DNA of 64,000 nucleotides. Origin: Psoroptes ovis. Lineage: Eukaryota; Arthropoda; Arachnida; Sarcoptiformes; Psoroptidae. This document shows positions 26,801 to 41,800 of this stretch, one piece after another. Each line of letters opens with the position of its first letter. The stretch's first letter is position 1. A program made the translations under genes and the position numbers. The stretch is from the NCBI GenBank assembly GCA_002943765.1, contig PQWQ01000005.1, positions 124,001-188,000 on the forward strand, in the 5' to 3' direction. Under the pieces are notes generated by a model, which was not told where the DNA came from, ran no database searches, and was given only the letters and a program-made list of their open reading frames with translations.

Positions 26801-29800
26801 TTCTTTGCGAATCCAAATGTTCTTTAACAAATTAAAATTAAGAAAATATTCTTCCTCGCAGAGAATATTCTCTGGTGATGAAGAAATTGCATTTTTTTCA
26901 TTTCTTTTTTTCGCATAATTAACCTAATTTGTTCAAATACAAAATTTTATAAAAATACACAGAGAAAAATTCTTGGAGAATTTCTTATTTGATTCAAGAA
27001 TTTATTTCAACAAAAAAGTTTCTCCGCATTCTTTTGAGTGGAATTTGAAATTGTTCAAAACACTAATGAATTTCAATATTCACTTATTTAAAATATAAGG
27101 TTGTCCGAAAAGTTTTTGTCGATTATATCGTAGGAAATTATAAAAAAATCGGCAAGAACTTTTCGGACAACTTAATAATTAAAACTCATCCATCATCATA
27201 TTGTTTTCAGCTAAAAAATCAGCTATCTCTTACGATACTTGATTCCAAGATTTAACAATCATTTTTTCTCCGTAATTAACCTGAAAAACCAATTCATATT
27301 CTTGTTTAATCACCTCTTGGTTTTGAATAATATTTGTGAATTTTTGAAACTGAAATTAATCTGCCAGTTAATTATTTTCAATCTTAAAACAAATAATTGC
27401 GAGTGCTGTGCTTTATGTTTTCAATAATATCCTATGGCGAAATTTTTTTGAATTGAAAATGAATCAGACATTTTGGTTTGTTATAAGAGTTGAAAGAAAG
27501 ATATTTTCATGTGTGTTTATCTGCATTTACTTTTGTCAATTGTCGAATCAAATGATAAATCATCCATTCATTCATTCATTCATCTGTCTATGATGACCAT
27601 ATAATACATTGATTGCGCTATATAAATGCATTTTCATTATTATTTTGACTTTTCTTTTGTAAGTTTCAGAATCTTTTTCAATTTGTGGCTGCTATTATAC
27701 AGTAAATAAACAAACAAAAACAATTCGTTTCAATTTGTTAATAAAAATTGAACATTTTCATTTTTCCCGATATATTTCCTCAATATATTTGACTGTGTTC
27801 ATTATATTAGCATTGATACATTCAAAAAAATAATGATGGGGGGAAATATGTTTGGGATGGACATTTGGTGCAAAAGTCATTTGGTTTTGCCAAGGCTTAA
27901 GCCAAATGAAGAAAAAAATGATTTTTCATTTGATTCATAATTAATCATTTATTTTTTATTTTTTTGAATGATTTTCGATTCATTCATTCATACAATGATT
28001 TCTCCTAATGATTCTTTTTCCATCTTTTTGTTTGCTTTAAAAATTCACCCTGGAATGTATTCGGAATTCAAATAGTATAGGTCCACCACATAGGATTTTG
28101 ATTAAACATTTTTGTTTTGTATTATTTCGAAAATGATTTAGCTCAAATCCCATTTTTTTCTTTAATCAGGTACAAACACAATGCAACTCAATTTTTATTC
28201 AATCGTACTCTTTAGGACCGAAAAAATGACCAAATAATGTGAAATCACGCAAAACAATCATTTAGAATTTATGTATTCTCATTTTTTTCATACTAAATTA
28301 TTGTCAACCATTGTTTTTCATTGTTATTTTGGTCGAAAGGTTTAATCAAGAAATTTTTTGAAATTTATTTTGATTTTTTTTCGATTATTTCGATTGAATT
28401 TTTTTCGTTTATTCTCAATGGAAAGAATTTCAAAGTCGAGAAAAAATGTTAAATTCAATGAAATGAAGAAATCGCTTTGGAAGTGAAAAAAAAACCTTTG
28501 AAAAATGGCTATTTCTTAAATTTATTTATTTTTTGAAAAGAAATGAGATAGATAATGGGTCATTAAATTCTATTTGATTCCAATATAATAATAGGTTGTC
28601 CGATAAGTTCTTGCCGATTTTTTTATGGATCCCCTACGATATAATCGGCAAAACTTTTCGGACAATCATAATAAAATTTGTTTTGAGCCAATGATTTTGT
28701 AGCCGGAGAAATGTGCTAGCAAACTAAAAGTACCTGTCTTTAATACATTTCTGTTAGATCGATGTGATATGATGACCTTGTATTCTAGATTCAAGTAAAA
28801 TTTAAAATTTCATTAAAAATAAATAAAAATATGATTCAATAAACATTTCCATATCACAGAAATGAGTATCATGGATCATTTATTCTTGACAAACATTTTT
28901 TGCTAAGTTAGAATTAGGGATAATAATAATAACAAATTTAAAATGTAATCATTCTTAAAAATTCTTTTATAATCAAATTTTTTCTTAGAAAAAACCCATA
29001 ATAAACATCTTTTGATATATCTTAGTATTCACCTTTTTTTCCATTTCTATTAAAAGTTAATTTGATTCATTTTTTACACGGGCGTGACAAATGTAAGAAT
29101 TGAGTAAGAAAGAATCAGAGATGGATTAAATTTGTATTTCGTGTTTCGTGAATATTTTTGAATGTTTCTTCATTGAATTCATTGATCCAGGTGGAATGTA
29201 TGCTACTAAACACAACAATATTTAAACCATCTGGACACATTTTCAGTGAGACAAACGCTCTGATGATCTTGTTCTGTATAGATTTGTGTTGATATAAAGT
29301 CTTGAAAAATTCTGTTTTTCCTCAAAGAATTACAATGTTTTCTTTTTCTTGAACTTAATCACACCTTCGGGTACATTCATTAATTTTAAATGAAATAATG
29401 TTTGCCTTCAATGAAAAAATATTAAATCTAATTTTTAAATGAATTCGGTTCAAACTCATTCACAATTTTGAACAAACAAAGTGTCCTAAGATAGAATCAC
29501 AAGGACAAATCTGTCAAATTCGCCATCGATGAAATGAATTTTGAATATGAATATGAATATTATAAAAATATTAGGTTGTCCGAAAAGTTTTTGCCGATTT
29601 TTCAATTGATTTTCTACAATATAATGGGCAAAAACTTTTCGGGCAACCTAATATTTTTTATCTTTCAATGAATTAATTTTTTTCCTTTCAAAAAATGCAA
29701 TTAATTAATTAAGATTCTGAGTAGAAAAATATAGTGATGAAAGAGAATGATTTTCACATCTTGAGAAAACGCATCATTCATTCAATTTGTTTATGCATAT

Positions 29801-32800
29801 TCTCACACACTTAGACACACACACATATGCATCCATTTACAACCAAATCAAATGTGATTTGCACATTTTCAAATGAAATATTACATAAGAATAATATTTA
29901 AGAATTAACTGATGACTGGCAAAAAAAATTAATTAAAATTGAAATGGTAAATAGTGTGGAAAATGAAATTCATATCTAAGAATTTGCATTTTCTTTACAT
30001 TTTTGAATTATTCTTTTCGATCAAATTCAAATGAATTCAATGAAAGCTAAGAAATCTTGAAGAATTTTGAAATTTTTGTCATTTGTTGAGTGTGGCATGG
30101 AAAAAATGAATGAATCTAGCAATCTTTGATATCAAAGTCCCATCGGGTAAAAAAGCTGAAACACACATATATCAATCGTTTTTTTTGACTGAAAAAAGAT
30201 TTTGAAAATTTTGACAAATGTTTTTTTTTCTTAGGAAATTTTTTTTCCTAAGAAAATTCAGTGAATGGAAATATGAATTTCTTGGACCCATGATTTGATT
30301 TGAAATGAAATTGAAATTTCTGTGTGTGAAAAAGACTGAGCAGTAGCCAATTTATGCATAACAATACATACATAATTGTCATTGCTTGATGAACATTGTT
30401 TACCATTATATTCATTTAATGTTAATTGTTTGTTTTTTGAATCTCGATTCTCTGTATATTTGGCCGGCAGCAGCAGCAGCAAAACCACCACCACTGCACA
30501 CCGAAAAAAACAATTATTTTAAAATTGAATAAATCCAAGTCACAAATAACAAAGCAAATTCAAAATTTAGACCGAAAAATTCTTAATTATTCTTCCCCAA
30601 TTTGTTTAGTGGAAGATCGATTCTTTTAATAATGTTTTTGGGCAAAAATTTTTCCGCAATTTGGTCCTGTTTGTTGTTGTTGAAAGCCGTTTTGGCCAAA
30701 GAAAATTTATTTCTTTCAAATAAAAAATGTGAAAACTTCTTAAAGAAATTCTTCTTTAAGAAAAAAAAAAGAAAAAACATATAAATCATTCAAAAAGATT
30801 TGTGTGAATTTTTTTTTCGTTTTTCCTTTCTTCGAATACCATTATCTGTCATCAATTTTTTTTATATTTTGGCTATCCGTTGGTCCAGTATGTTTCAAAG
30901 TTTATTTATTTATTTATTCGTTTTTTCAATTTGAAATCTGTCATGTTCTCACACAATGTTTCTACGAATCTCATAGACCAGCGATAGAAAAAAAATCGAA
31001 TAAATTAAAAAAAAATTGAAAATTGTGCTTGTAGATCTTGTAGATTAGACTATGGTTGTTTGTTGATCGAAAACATAAACAATAGCCTTAGTAAACAACC
31101 CAAGATAACAAATTTTCAATTTTTTTTCTGGACCGGAAAAAAATTGGAAATTCTTTCAATTATAAATTTATAGCTCAAAGACCAGAAAAGAATCGAATTC
31201 ATATATTGGGCTGTCCTGAAAATTTTTGCCGATTTACTAATTGAAAAACATCTGAAAATCGACAAAAACTTTTCGGACAACCCAATATCTTTTATTTCGA
31301 TTTTTTCGGAAAATAATGGAGAAGAACCAATGTGTGGCCACCACATACGATTGCCAGCGATGTAATGTTGATTGTCGTGGTGAATATGTGCAATAATTGT
31401 CGAATGGTATTTGATTATTTGACATGGAAAATGTTTGGCACACAAATATTGCTCGATTGTGTGTCGTTGTTTGTATTCATGCATTTGAATTTTTATGGTC
31501 AATTCTTCAAAAATGCATGAACCCCTTTTGAAGACTCTAGTCTTCAAACATTGAAGCCATAACCAAAAATAATATCGATTGATCGATTTCAATCGTAGAA
31601 TCATGTTTGTAAATAATAATGAAGGCACCAAAAACGATGCAAATTGTCAAAAAAAAAAACAAGAATAAATCCCGTTCATTTTAAATATCGACAGTGTTAT
31701 ATAACTGTAGCCCTTGTTAAGTCTGTTTTTATATATGAAAATTGATGCAATTGACAATTTCGTCCATTTGATTTTTTCAAATAATGTGACAATGTTGATT
31801 TTTATTTTATATTTGTTTATTCAAAGCAAAAATATAAGTGTTTCTAAATGTGTTTTTGCTTTCATTTAATTCACTTTCACTTTCAAATGAAATGGTTGAA
31901 TGAACATTCAAGAACATGTTTGTTCCGTGTGTTATTTGTTTTGAATATATAACTCTATTATTTCTATGCATATTTCAATAAACAAAAAGCAAGCAAAGAT
32001 ATCCGAATGGAAAATTTTTACAAAAAAATAAATAAATGAATAAAGTTTTAGTGAGCCAAAAATTTTCATTTTACACCAAATACAAATACAATAATACACA
32101 TAATGCAATGCAGTGTAGTGTATATTGAGAGTGGTTTTTTTGATTATATTTCGTGCGTGCCAAAAATATTTCATTCAAAATTTTTGTATTATTTGAATCT
32201 CACGAATTCATTATCAATTGTGAACTGATAACAATTTTATTTTATTTATTTTTCTGGGATAAACAAGAGATTTTCAAAAAACATTTAATACAACGAATTT
32301 TTTGGATCCAAAATAGAAAGGTTGCCCGGAGAGTTTTTGCCGATTTTCCAAGGATTTTCCAACGATATAATCGGCAAAAACTTTCCGGACAACGTAATAA
32401 AAGGTTATTCTGAAAGCATTTTGCATGTTATCTCGGATCATTTTATCTCAATTTTGAATTTTCAATTTGTCATCATTTGTCTCTGTGTGTTGATTTTCAT
32501 TTCTGTGTGAATCAAAATCGGCCAAATTCTTCTATTTTTTACACAAAAAACCCCAAGAAGATGATTTAGTTTTCTTTGAAAAAACAAAAATACATTCCAA
32601 GATATCTTTGAGTGGAAATAAATGAAAAATTTCAATTGAAATTCTTATCTTGTTTCACATTTGTTTTGGTTGATTCATTTTTGAATTTTTAAATTACTGC
32701 CATTGTTTTTAACATTAAAACACACAGAGAAATAAAAAATCATCGATTAATTTGTGGTTCGGGCGGCGTTTCTGTTTGAAGAATAATTCTTTTTTTTTTT

Positions 32801-35800
32801 TTTTTTTTTGGTTTCAAATTACATAAGAAAATTTTTAAGGTTTTCAACTCTCTGTTTTTGGCATTATTTATTTGAAATAAATAAATTTCTTTTCTTAAAA
32901 TTTTCTTGCTTCGTGCATCACAAATATAAAAGCAAAGAGAGTGATTTACTACAATCATCAATTTGTCAAGAAATTTTCGGGCTGTGTGGAAGAGACCCAA
33001 GTAAATTTCTTTGTGAATAAATTTCTCTTTCCTTTGCGCCCGTGTTTCCTTTTCAATACATATGCTTAACGAGTGATTGGAATATTCCCTTCGAATTACA
33101 CATATTCGGATCAAATTCATAGAATTTTTATTACTTTTCTCTGAGTTCAATTTTCATTCAAAGATAATATCTCGATGTGTATCTGAGTTAGCTTGTAATG
33201 TAATCTATGATCAATAAATTAAAAGAAAAAAAAATCAAATCCAAGCAGATAAAATCATTATTTATAGGTTTTTTTGTGTGTAGAGTTGTATGTCTCTGCT
33301 TTGTGCATGTGGATGCATGTGTGCGTGTGTATGTGAATTGTCAGTAGAAATAAATTTCATTTTGAAAAAATGTTTTGATTTTATTGTGTCGTTTAGTTTA
33401 TTGTTTGTGTTGTTTGTTTGTTTGTTTATTGTCAAATTTTCAATATTTAATCTTTTTTCAAGTCAAATCTATTTGATTGAATGAATGATATTTATTTGAA
33501 TCGAAAATGAATGAAAATGAACTAAATTCAATGAAGTAAATAAATGAATTTATCTGATTTTGTTTATTTATTGTTCACAATTTCACAGGCCTTCTATCAT
33601 CATCATCAATATCGTCAACAACATTGGCAACAGAACCATATCGAACTCAAGCAAATCTTGGTGAAAATGTAATATTACGATGTGTTTTCGATTTCCCTGA
33701 AGGTTATCGTGTACCATATGTAATACAATGGGAAAAGAAAGGAGTGAAAATACCGATTTATATTTGGTATGATGGTTATCATCCACATATTGGTGAAGGT
33801 TATGAAAATCGTGTCAGTCTTAGTGGTCGTGCATCATTAAATTTAACGAATGTACGTGATACTGATCAAGGATGGTATGAATGTAAAGTATTCTTTTTAA
33901 ATCGTCCACCTGAACCAATTAAAAATGGTACTTGGGTTCATTTAGACGTTCTTGGTAAGTTTTATTTATTTATTTTTATTTATTTCAAACTTTGAAATGA
34001 AATGTTTGTATAGAGAACTAAACGAAATGTGCTGAACAGCACAATAATAATAGAAATGAATTTCAGCTAAGAGAATTTCTGTTTCTCGTTCAATCGTTCG
34101 AAATAATAACAATTGATTTTTCGTTCATCATCATAAACAATCATCTTATTGAGCCCAATAAGACCCCAAAAAAAACATCCATGAGCTGAATTTTGAATTG
34201 TTTCACTTTTCTACATCTTTATATGATGATGATTGAAATGATGATTCATTGATGATGATATTATTGATATTGATATGACTTTTATTTTATTTCATTTTTT
34301 CAAATGTAATTTCTCAGTTTGTATATGCCAATGTTCAAACAAAATATTATTGGGTTGTCCGAAAAGTTTTTGCAGATTTTTCAATTGATTTTCAACGATA
34401 TGACCCAGCAAAAACTTTGCGGACAACCTAATATAATTCTTTTGTTTTTAGCTTATGTTCCTAGCTCTATTATTATCATTCATTATTCTGTTGACTATGA
34501 TGATATATTTAAAGATGGATGAAAAAATCAATATTTGAATTTACAGACACACAAAGATTCATTTGATTATATCTCCAGAGACGTTTGTTATTCTCTTATT
34601 GCATGAAAATTATTTTTTCCCATTTTTATATTCAAAAACATACAAATTCGGGATTTCATCCATATTGATTTTCATCATTTGATTCTAAACATGAACAGCG
34701 CCACCACAATTCCGTATAAAACCACCGGATGTGATATATGTCAAAATTGGTGAATCAATCACGTTACCATGCGAAACGTATGGTACACCGACACCGCAAA
34801 TAATGTGGTATAAGGTATGGTCGATCAAATAATTAACGTAATGTGTGTAATTATGAATAATTTGATCTCAAAAATCTCAAAAATAGGATAATAAACCATT
34901 GAAATCCAATTCAAATGTACACATTTATAATCATGAGCTTCAAATTGATAATATACAATCATCCGATATTGGTGAATATCGTTGTACTAGTCATAATCAT
35001 GAAGGAACAATCAATGCTATTACTAAAATAATAATTGCCGGGCCAGCTGTGATCACAATTCCACCACCACAGAATACAACTAAATTACAAGGTGATCGTG
35101 TGGAATTGATTTGTGAAGCACGTGCATTGCCATCAAATTTTACATATCGTTGGTTTCATGATGGCCAAGAAATTGGTCATGTGCCATGGCAAGAATCAAG
35201 GTTCATTATCAAACCTGGAATGCTCATCATAAATCCAAGTGTTGCTGAAGATTCTGGTCTTTACACTTGTGAAGTATCCAATGGTATCGGGTCACCGGAT
35301 ACAGCATCAGCTTATCTTAACATTGAATGTTTGTATTTTGATATTTGGTTGACAAATGCATTTTTCAAACCCTTTTTTTCCAAAAATAGTTCCAGCACGA
35401 GTCTATTATTCGCCTACAATTCAATATTTACCGCTTGGTCTATCCGGTATTGTTCGTTGCTTCATTCAAGCATCACCACCATTTCAATTTGTAACATGGA
35501 CAAAAGATCGACGACCATTTGATCCGAATTCTACGCCTGATGTATCCACTCTGAACAATGGTTCATTATTATTTCATAAAGTTAATCTTGAACATCAAGG
35601 TATTTATCGTTGTACTCCATACAATGTTCACGGTACCGCTGAATCATCACAACCAATGGAAGTTTTAGTAAGAGGTACGTGTCGCTTTCCTTCATTCCAT
35701 TTTTAACCCACGCAAAAAATCGATTGATTTCATATTATCTTTTGACTTAGAACAAATCTATTGATTTCGAATCAGTAATATCGATCCATATAAAATTTCA

Positions 35801-38800
35801 TTTTTGAAAATTTTATCAACAATCGACAAACCATGTCCTAAGCAAACATTAAGATTCGAGATTGTTGTTTGCTTTATCATTTGAATTGAATCAAGAGAAA
35901 AATATTGTCATATTTATTATGGTTGTACCAAAAGTTTTTGCCAATTTTTCAATGATTTTCCAACGATATGACCGGCAAAAACTTTTCGGACAGCTTAATA
36001 GTTCTTTGCAAACTTTTTTTAACAGACTTATTTTTTTGGTGAGATCATTATTATTCGAAGATTGTACTTTATTCGAAGCAAATTGTCATTAACAATTTTT
36101 TTTGCTACTTGAACAAATTGAATTCTTGAAACGAAACGAAATAAAAAAAAATCAATGAAAATCAATTGATTCCTTCCCATAAGAAATAAAAAATTTCTTC
36201 AGATACTTTTTAAGAATTGTTCAAGAATTCCCTTAATTCAAACATTTTTCATATCAATTTTTCTCGTATCATATTTCTTCAGCATGATTTGTGATATATA
36301 TCTTGACTTGACGAAAACTTTAAGAAACTGTCGAAAGAAAAAAAAGAATTTTTTTAGTTGCTACCAGTATGAATGTACTAAATGTTTATATTTGTATTAG
36401 GTTGCCCGGAAAGTTTCTGCCGATTATATGGTAGAAATTTATAAAAAAATTGGCAAGAACTTATCGGACAACCTAATATTTGTATTTTACAGGATTCTTT
36501 TCTTACAAGTAACTCAAGCAAACAAAGTAATAAAATCCTTTTGTACTCACGTATTGAACTGTGTGTATCATTTACAAATCCGAATACACACAAAAATACA
36601 AAAAATAAATAAAGAAATTTTCCTTTTTCAATAAAATTTTCCGCTAAGACATTGTTAGACATTGTTAGACATTGTTAGACATTCATAGACTGTAAACTTT
36701 TGTGAATTTTTTAAATGGACGGAAACGGAAAATTGTTCGAAATAATAATATCTTAGACATATCAATTGATTTCTATTTACTTTCTCTCTTTCTTTTTCTT
36801 GAAATAGATCCACCAGTTTTTACTCGAAAACCGAAAGATCAATATGTTCGTGCTGTGAATGATGAAATATCGATCACATGTGATGGTAATGGGCAGCCAA
36901 AACCAAACATTTATTGGCGTAAAGTAAGTGTATAAGTATCAGTTTTAAGACATTTGAATTTTCATATTTCAAAAGCCAAGAAAATATTTCTGAAAATTTT
37001 AAAAAATGAAAATGGAATTATGTTTTTTTTTTTGTATGAGAGACTTGTTCCTAAGTCAAAGATATTTGGTCCAAGAAAACTTTCTTATCTCTCAAAAAAG
37101 AAAAAAAACGATCCCAAGGGATATCATCCTTAGATTTATATCTTTTTTCTTAATGAAAACTTTTACATTTTCCAGAATGTGTCAACAACTTTTTATTTTT
37201 CCGAAAAAAAAAATTCAAATCACTCAATTCAAATTCAAATCCATTTTCTGTGATTTTGATGAATTTTTCAGAATTATTTTCGATTTTGAAATGAATGATT
37301 TCGATAATTATTTTTTTTTATATTTCAATATTTTCACATTTGAATAGGCCGATGGAACCAAATTATTGCCACGTGAACGTATCACAATCAATGCAGGTAA
37401 CATAACGATAAAATTATTGAAAAAAGAAGATCATGGCCATTATCAGTGTGTCTTGGAAAATGAAATTGCAGCTATCACTGCCGATACGCTTATTATCATA
37501 AATAGTATGTGATTACATTTGAATGACAAAATTAATTCACAAATAAATGTTGAAATCACGTTGAAAAATCATCATATTAATTTATAAATATAGACACAAC
37601 TCCACATACACCGACTAATGTGTCAGTGAATGCAAGTTATTTTGCCGCAACAATACGATGGCAACCAAACTATAATGGCGGATATGAACAAACATTTTAT
37701 TTGAGGTAAATTTTGATTTATTTTTTTCGTACAAAAAGCATTAATGTTTATTATATTCATTAATTCATTCATCCGAAATCTACGAAATTATATCTACGAA
37801 AATAATAAATAATGAAAAATTAGTTATCGTATTTCGGATCAAGGAGACAGTGAATGGAAAACTATACGTGTACCGCCACCAGAAACAACAAATACATTCA
37901 CTTTATACAATTTACAATCAGATAATGAATATGAATTTCAAGTTTATGCTACTAATCGTCTCGGATCTGGCCAACCTTCTCAAATCGTCCGTGCATCGAC
38001 TAAACGTATGTATTTCATCTCTTAGTTTGATTTGAATTCATTCAATATTTATAAATTCATTTGAACAAAGCTTGGAGTTTTGGGGAAAAAATTTATCCCA
38101 CTGATGCATCAGGAGCTACATACATACCTACCGTACAGAAGCCTTCAGGTAATATTCAAAAAATCAAATTAATGCCAAATTTCTTTTGAGTCAAATATGA
38201 TTTGAAATATCTTAGAATAAAAATCAATTCAATTCTGATCACACATTCTTGTTGGTCAAAGATTTTATAGTTTTTAAACTTGGTAAAAATTTAAAATTCA
38301 ATTTTCAAGAGAGAGAGAAAAATTCCTATTTGGTGACCAAGTAAATAGAAATTTTCATTTGTTTGTTGTGCAAACAAATGTCCATTGATTTAAATGATAA
38401 TTTTTTTCGGTCCTTATTCTTATGTTGACAATAATTGAAAAAATGTCATAACTAAAATGTCAAGAATTTTAATCATTTTTTGTGTGTGTGTTTGAAGAAA
38501 AAAAGGGCCTTATACATCTCTGTATGATGAAAAATGTCTTGATGATTTGTATGATATTGTCACACCAGTAAATTCGAAAAAATATCTGGTTGTCCCATAA
38601 GTTCTTGCCGTTTTTTTTGATATTTTTTTATGCAAAAACACGGCAAAAACTTATGGGACAACCCAAATACAATCGATCAGAAAAATATTTTTGTTTGTTT
38701 GTTTGTTGAACGGTAATAATATATTTTTTTCTATTAATTTTTTCCCATTTTGTTCAATTGAAAATGAATTGTTGTTTGGTATGTGTGTGTGTATGTTACA

Positions 38801-41800
38801 CACAGCGGCAAACATCCATTAAATTTTATTTCATTTCATTTTTTTTGAATTTAAAAAATTTTTTGGGCCCAAAAAAGTCATTGGAAACAATTCACATGAA
38901 AATATAATAACTTCTATGCTTTGTCAATGACCTTGTTTGAACTGAATTCATTCTCATTTTATTTTTTGCGAGTGAAGGAAGAAATTTCCTCCCATAATTT
39001 AATGTTAATCATGGAAAATAAACTGTTTTTCTTGTGGATCACATGCACCAAAGAAATAGCGAAAATAACAATCGATTTCTTCTTCTTCGAGTTTTGTGAA
39101 TTAAGAATTCAAACATTCGAATTCGATTTGATTCGAATTCGAAAAATAAATAAACAAATCGAAAGAATCAAATTTGAATTTTGGCACAAAAAAACAACAA
39201 ATTTTGACAAATTTATCATTCATCATCATTTGTGTTGGGAGCAAAGGAACAAACATCGATTTAATCGGCAAAAAAATAAATAAAACTGCTAAAAAGACAA
39301 ACAAGTCATCAATGAATAATGATGTTTGTGATTTGACAAATTTTGAAACTTGAATAAATGAATAAAATTTAAAATGAAAAAATCTAAGAAAAAAAATCAA
39401 AGCAAACAATCGGCAAATAAGCAAAGATTCAAGTGCATAAAAATAAATAAGAAAAAAAAACAATCTTATTTTAATGCATTTTTTTATTTGTTTATGTGTG
39501 TAGGTAGATATTGCCACTTGACAAATCATTTGTATTCGAAAATAATGCAATTAAATCAATGACAATTGCATTATTTTTGATTTTCGAAAATTTTAATTCA
39601 TTTCAATTCAATCACAATCGATGAATGATCATTAATTATTGTTTTGGAATTGATGCTATTTCACAGAAATGTTTTTTCAAATTTTTGAATTTTTGACAAC
39701 ACGTGACAAATCATACAATCCAATTTCGGGACCTCGTAGTCATCGAATGTTTTTGAACCTTTTTGAAACATTTTCATGATGAAATTAAATGAAAAAATCT
39801 TGATTCATCACAAATAATCTTATTAATAATATTATTTGTCAAATCAGCACAAAAACATAGAGAGATGCTGATACTAATTATGATTGTTGAGTGAATTACC
39901 AATTCTATTAGACTGTCCAATAAGTTCTTGCCGTTTTTCGAATGAAAAATAAATTTAAAAAAACGGCAACGACTTATGGGACAACCCAATACATTCAATT
40001 CCAAACGTTTATTTATTTGAAAAAAAAAACTTTTCAAATTCAAATTGCAATTGAAAACTTTTTTTGTGTGTGTATGCACATTCACATTCATATTCAATGA
40101 TGATGATTGGCGAATTCAATATAATAATAATTGTATGAATATCTTACTCCAATAAAATCAATATCTCCGATATGTAGAAACAAAACTTTGCATTTATTAT
40201 TTTTTCAAGTTTTAATTCAGAGTTTTGAAATTAATTTTCATAGTTTTAAAGTTAATTTTCGTAGTTTTGAATGCAATTTTGAACCGTGAAATTACGAAAT
40301 TCAACTTGAAAACTACGAATTAAAACTTGAAACCCTGTATATTTTCAATATTTTAAAGTTGACAAATATTATTACACATAATTAATTAATTATTGAATTT
40401 GTTTTCACTCATTTTACATGCTCGATTCCATCGATATTATATTGCCATTTGAGAAAATGAAAAAACTTTTACAATTTTTGATTTTCAAAAATATTCAAAT
40501 ATTCAAAATTGAATAATTTATGTGTACCATTGTTATCATTCATTGATCATATGCCAATATATTTTAATGGAACATTTTCATTTTTTATTCCATTTACAGG
40601 GTTTTAAGTTTTTATTCGTAGTTTTAAAGTTGATTTTCGTAGTTTTGAATGAAATTTCAAATTGTATAATTACGAAATTTAATTTTAAAACTATGAATTA
40701 AAACTTTAAACCTTATTATTCTAAAATTTCCCAATATTTCAAAATTTTATTTTTAAATTTGAAATTTAAAACATTTGCATGCATAGACATAATAATAATA
40801 ATAATAATGATAATTCATATTCTAATTGTATTATAATCATATGTTGACTCCAAACAATGTAAATTTACATTTTTTCTCCTAAAAATAATGCAAAATAGGT
40901 CCCAAACCGGATGCTCCCAGAAATCTTACATTTCAACGTATGGCACAAGGTTGGGTATTGTCATGGCATCCACCACTTAACGTAACAGTTGCTGTAGCAT
41001 ATTATCGTGTTGAATATCGTAAAAATGATGATGAATGGCTTTATACTGATCCGATTCCATATGACACTGCTTATCTTTGTGAGTGTTTTTTTATTGTTTG
41101 GACTGAAAAAAAAATTAATTTAATTCCATTTGTGTTTATTATTAAAGTTGATAAATTAGAATCAAACAGTCATTACATATTTCGAGTATGGGCTTATTCA
41201 ATATTAGGAGTAGGTGAAGTTAGTCATATGATTGAAGTGAATCTTGATGAATATTATGATGGCCATACTGATACACAACAGCAACATTTTCATGCAATGA
41301 TTGCCAGCATAATTGGTGGATTCATATTCTTTTCAATGTCAATCGTATTGATACTTTGCCTGGTTAAAATTTGTAATCGAAAAAAGCGAAGAAAAATTGA
41401 AAAATGTATGAATTTAGAATCAATCAAAATAAAGCATTTAATTTCTTTAAAATAATTATGTCTCCTTATCACTAGCCTATGTAATGGTGACATGTCCAGT
41501 GAATGGCAACGTTTGTTTCAATGAAAGTTCATTGTCTTCCAAACAACAGTGAGTAATATTTGAATGAATGAACTAATCTTGAATCAATTCAAATTTCAAT
41601 CATTCTTTTAATTTTCATTAATTTTCTAAAACCAAAAATTAACAAAAAAAAGATATGAAATATTTGATTCAAATAATTCGCAAGGTATTTTCCTATCGAT
41701 TTTCAAGTCTATAGATTTCAATGATCTTTATTTTCCTAAAATTCTTTTCACTTAGTCACATCTGATTTTATGATCAATCTATCTACCATGCCTAATGGTT

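Larger units (their letters stand above)
8863..33588 (+). other. tutl: turtle intron 1, about 24.7 kb
   Basis: GT-AG, phase 1. I see no recognisable gene on either strand; ORFs are short and of AT-rich composition. It holds 19 copies of the palindromic element, several TG and AAT microsatellites, and a 24-25 base T run near 25,219. Enhancers or unlinked non-coding exons could be hidden here and cannot be recognised by eye. Confidence 0.6.

Noticed and set aside
31116..31631. 171-aa minus-strand ORF in turtle intron 1
   Set aside because: It translates through a palindromic element, and the rest is low in structure; not a gene.
38921..39550. Long overlapping ORFs on both strands in turtle intron 10
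   Set aside because: Both strands open in the same AT-rich segment, Lys/Phe-rich, no domain; chance.
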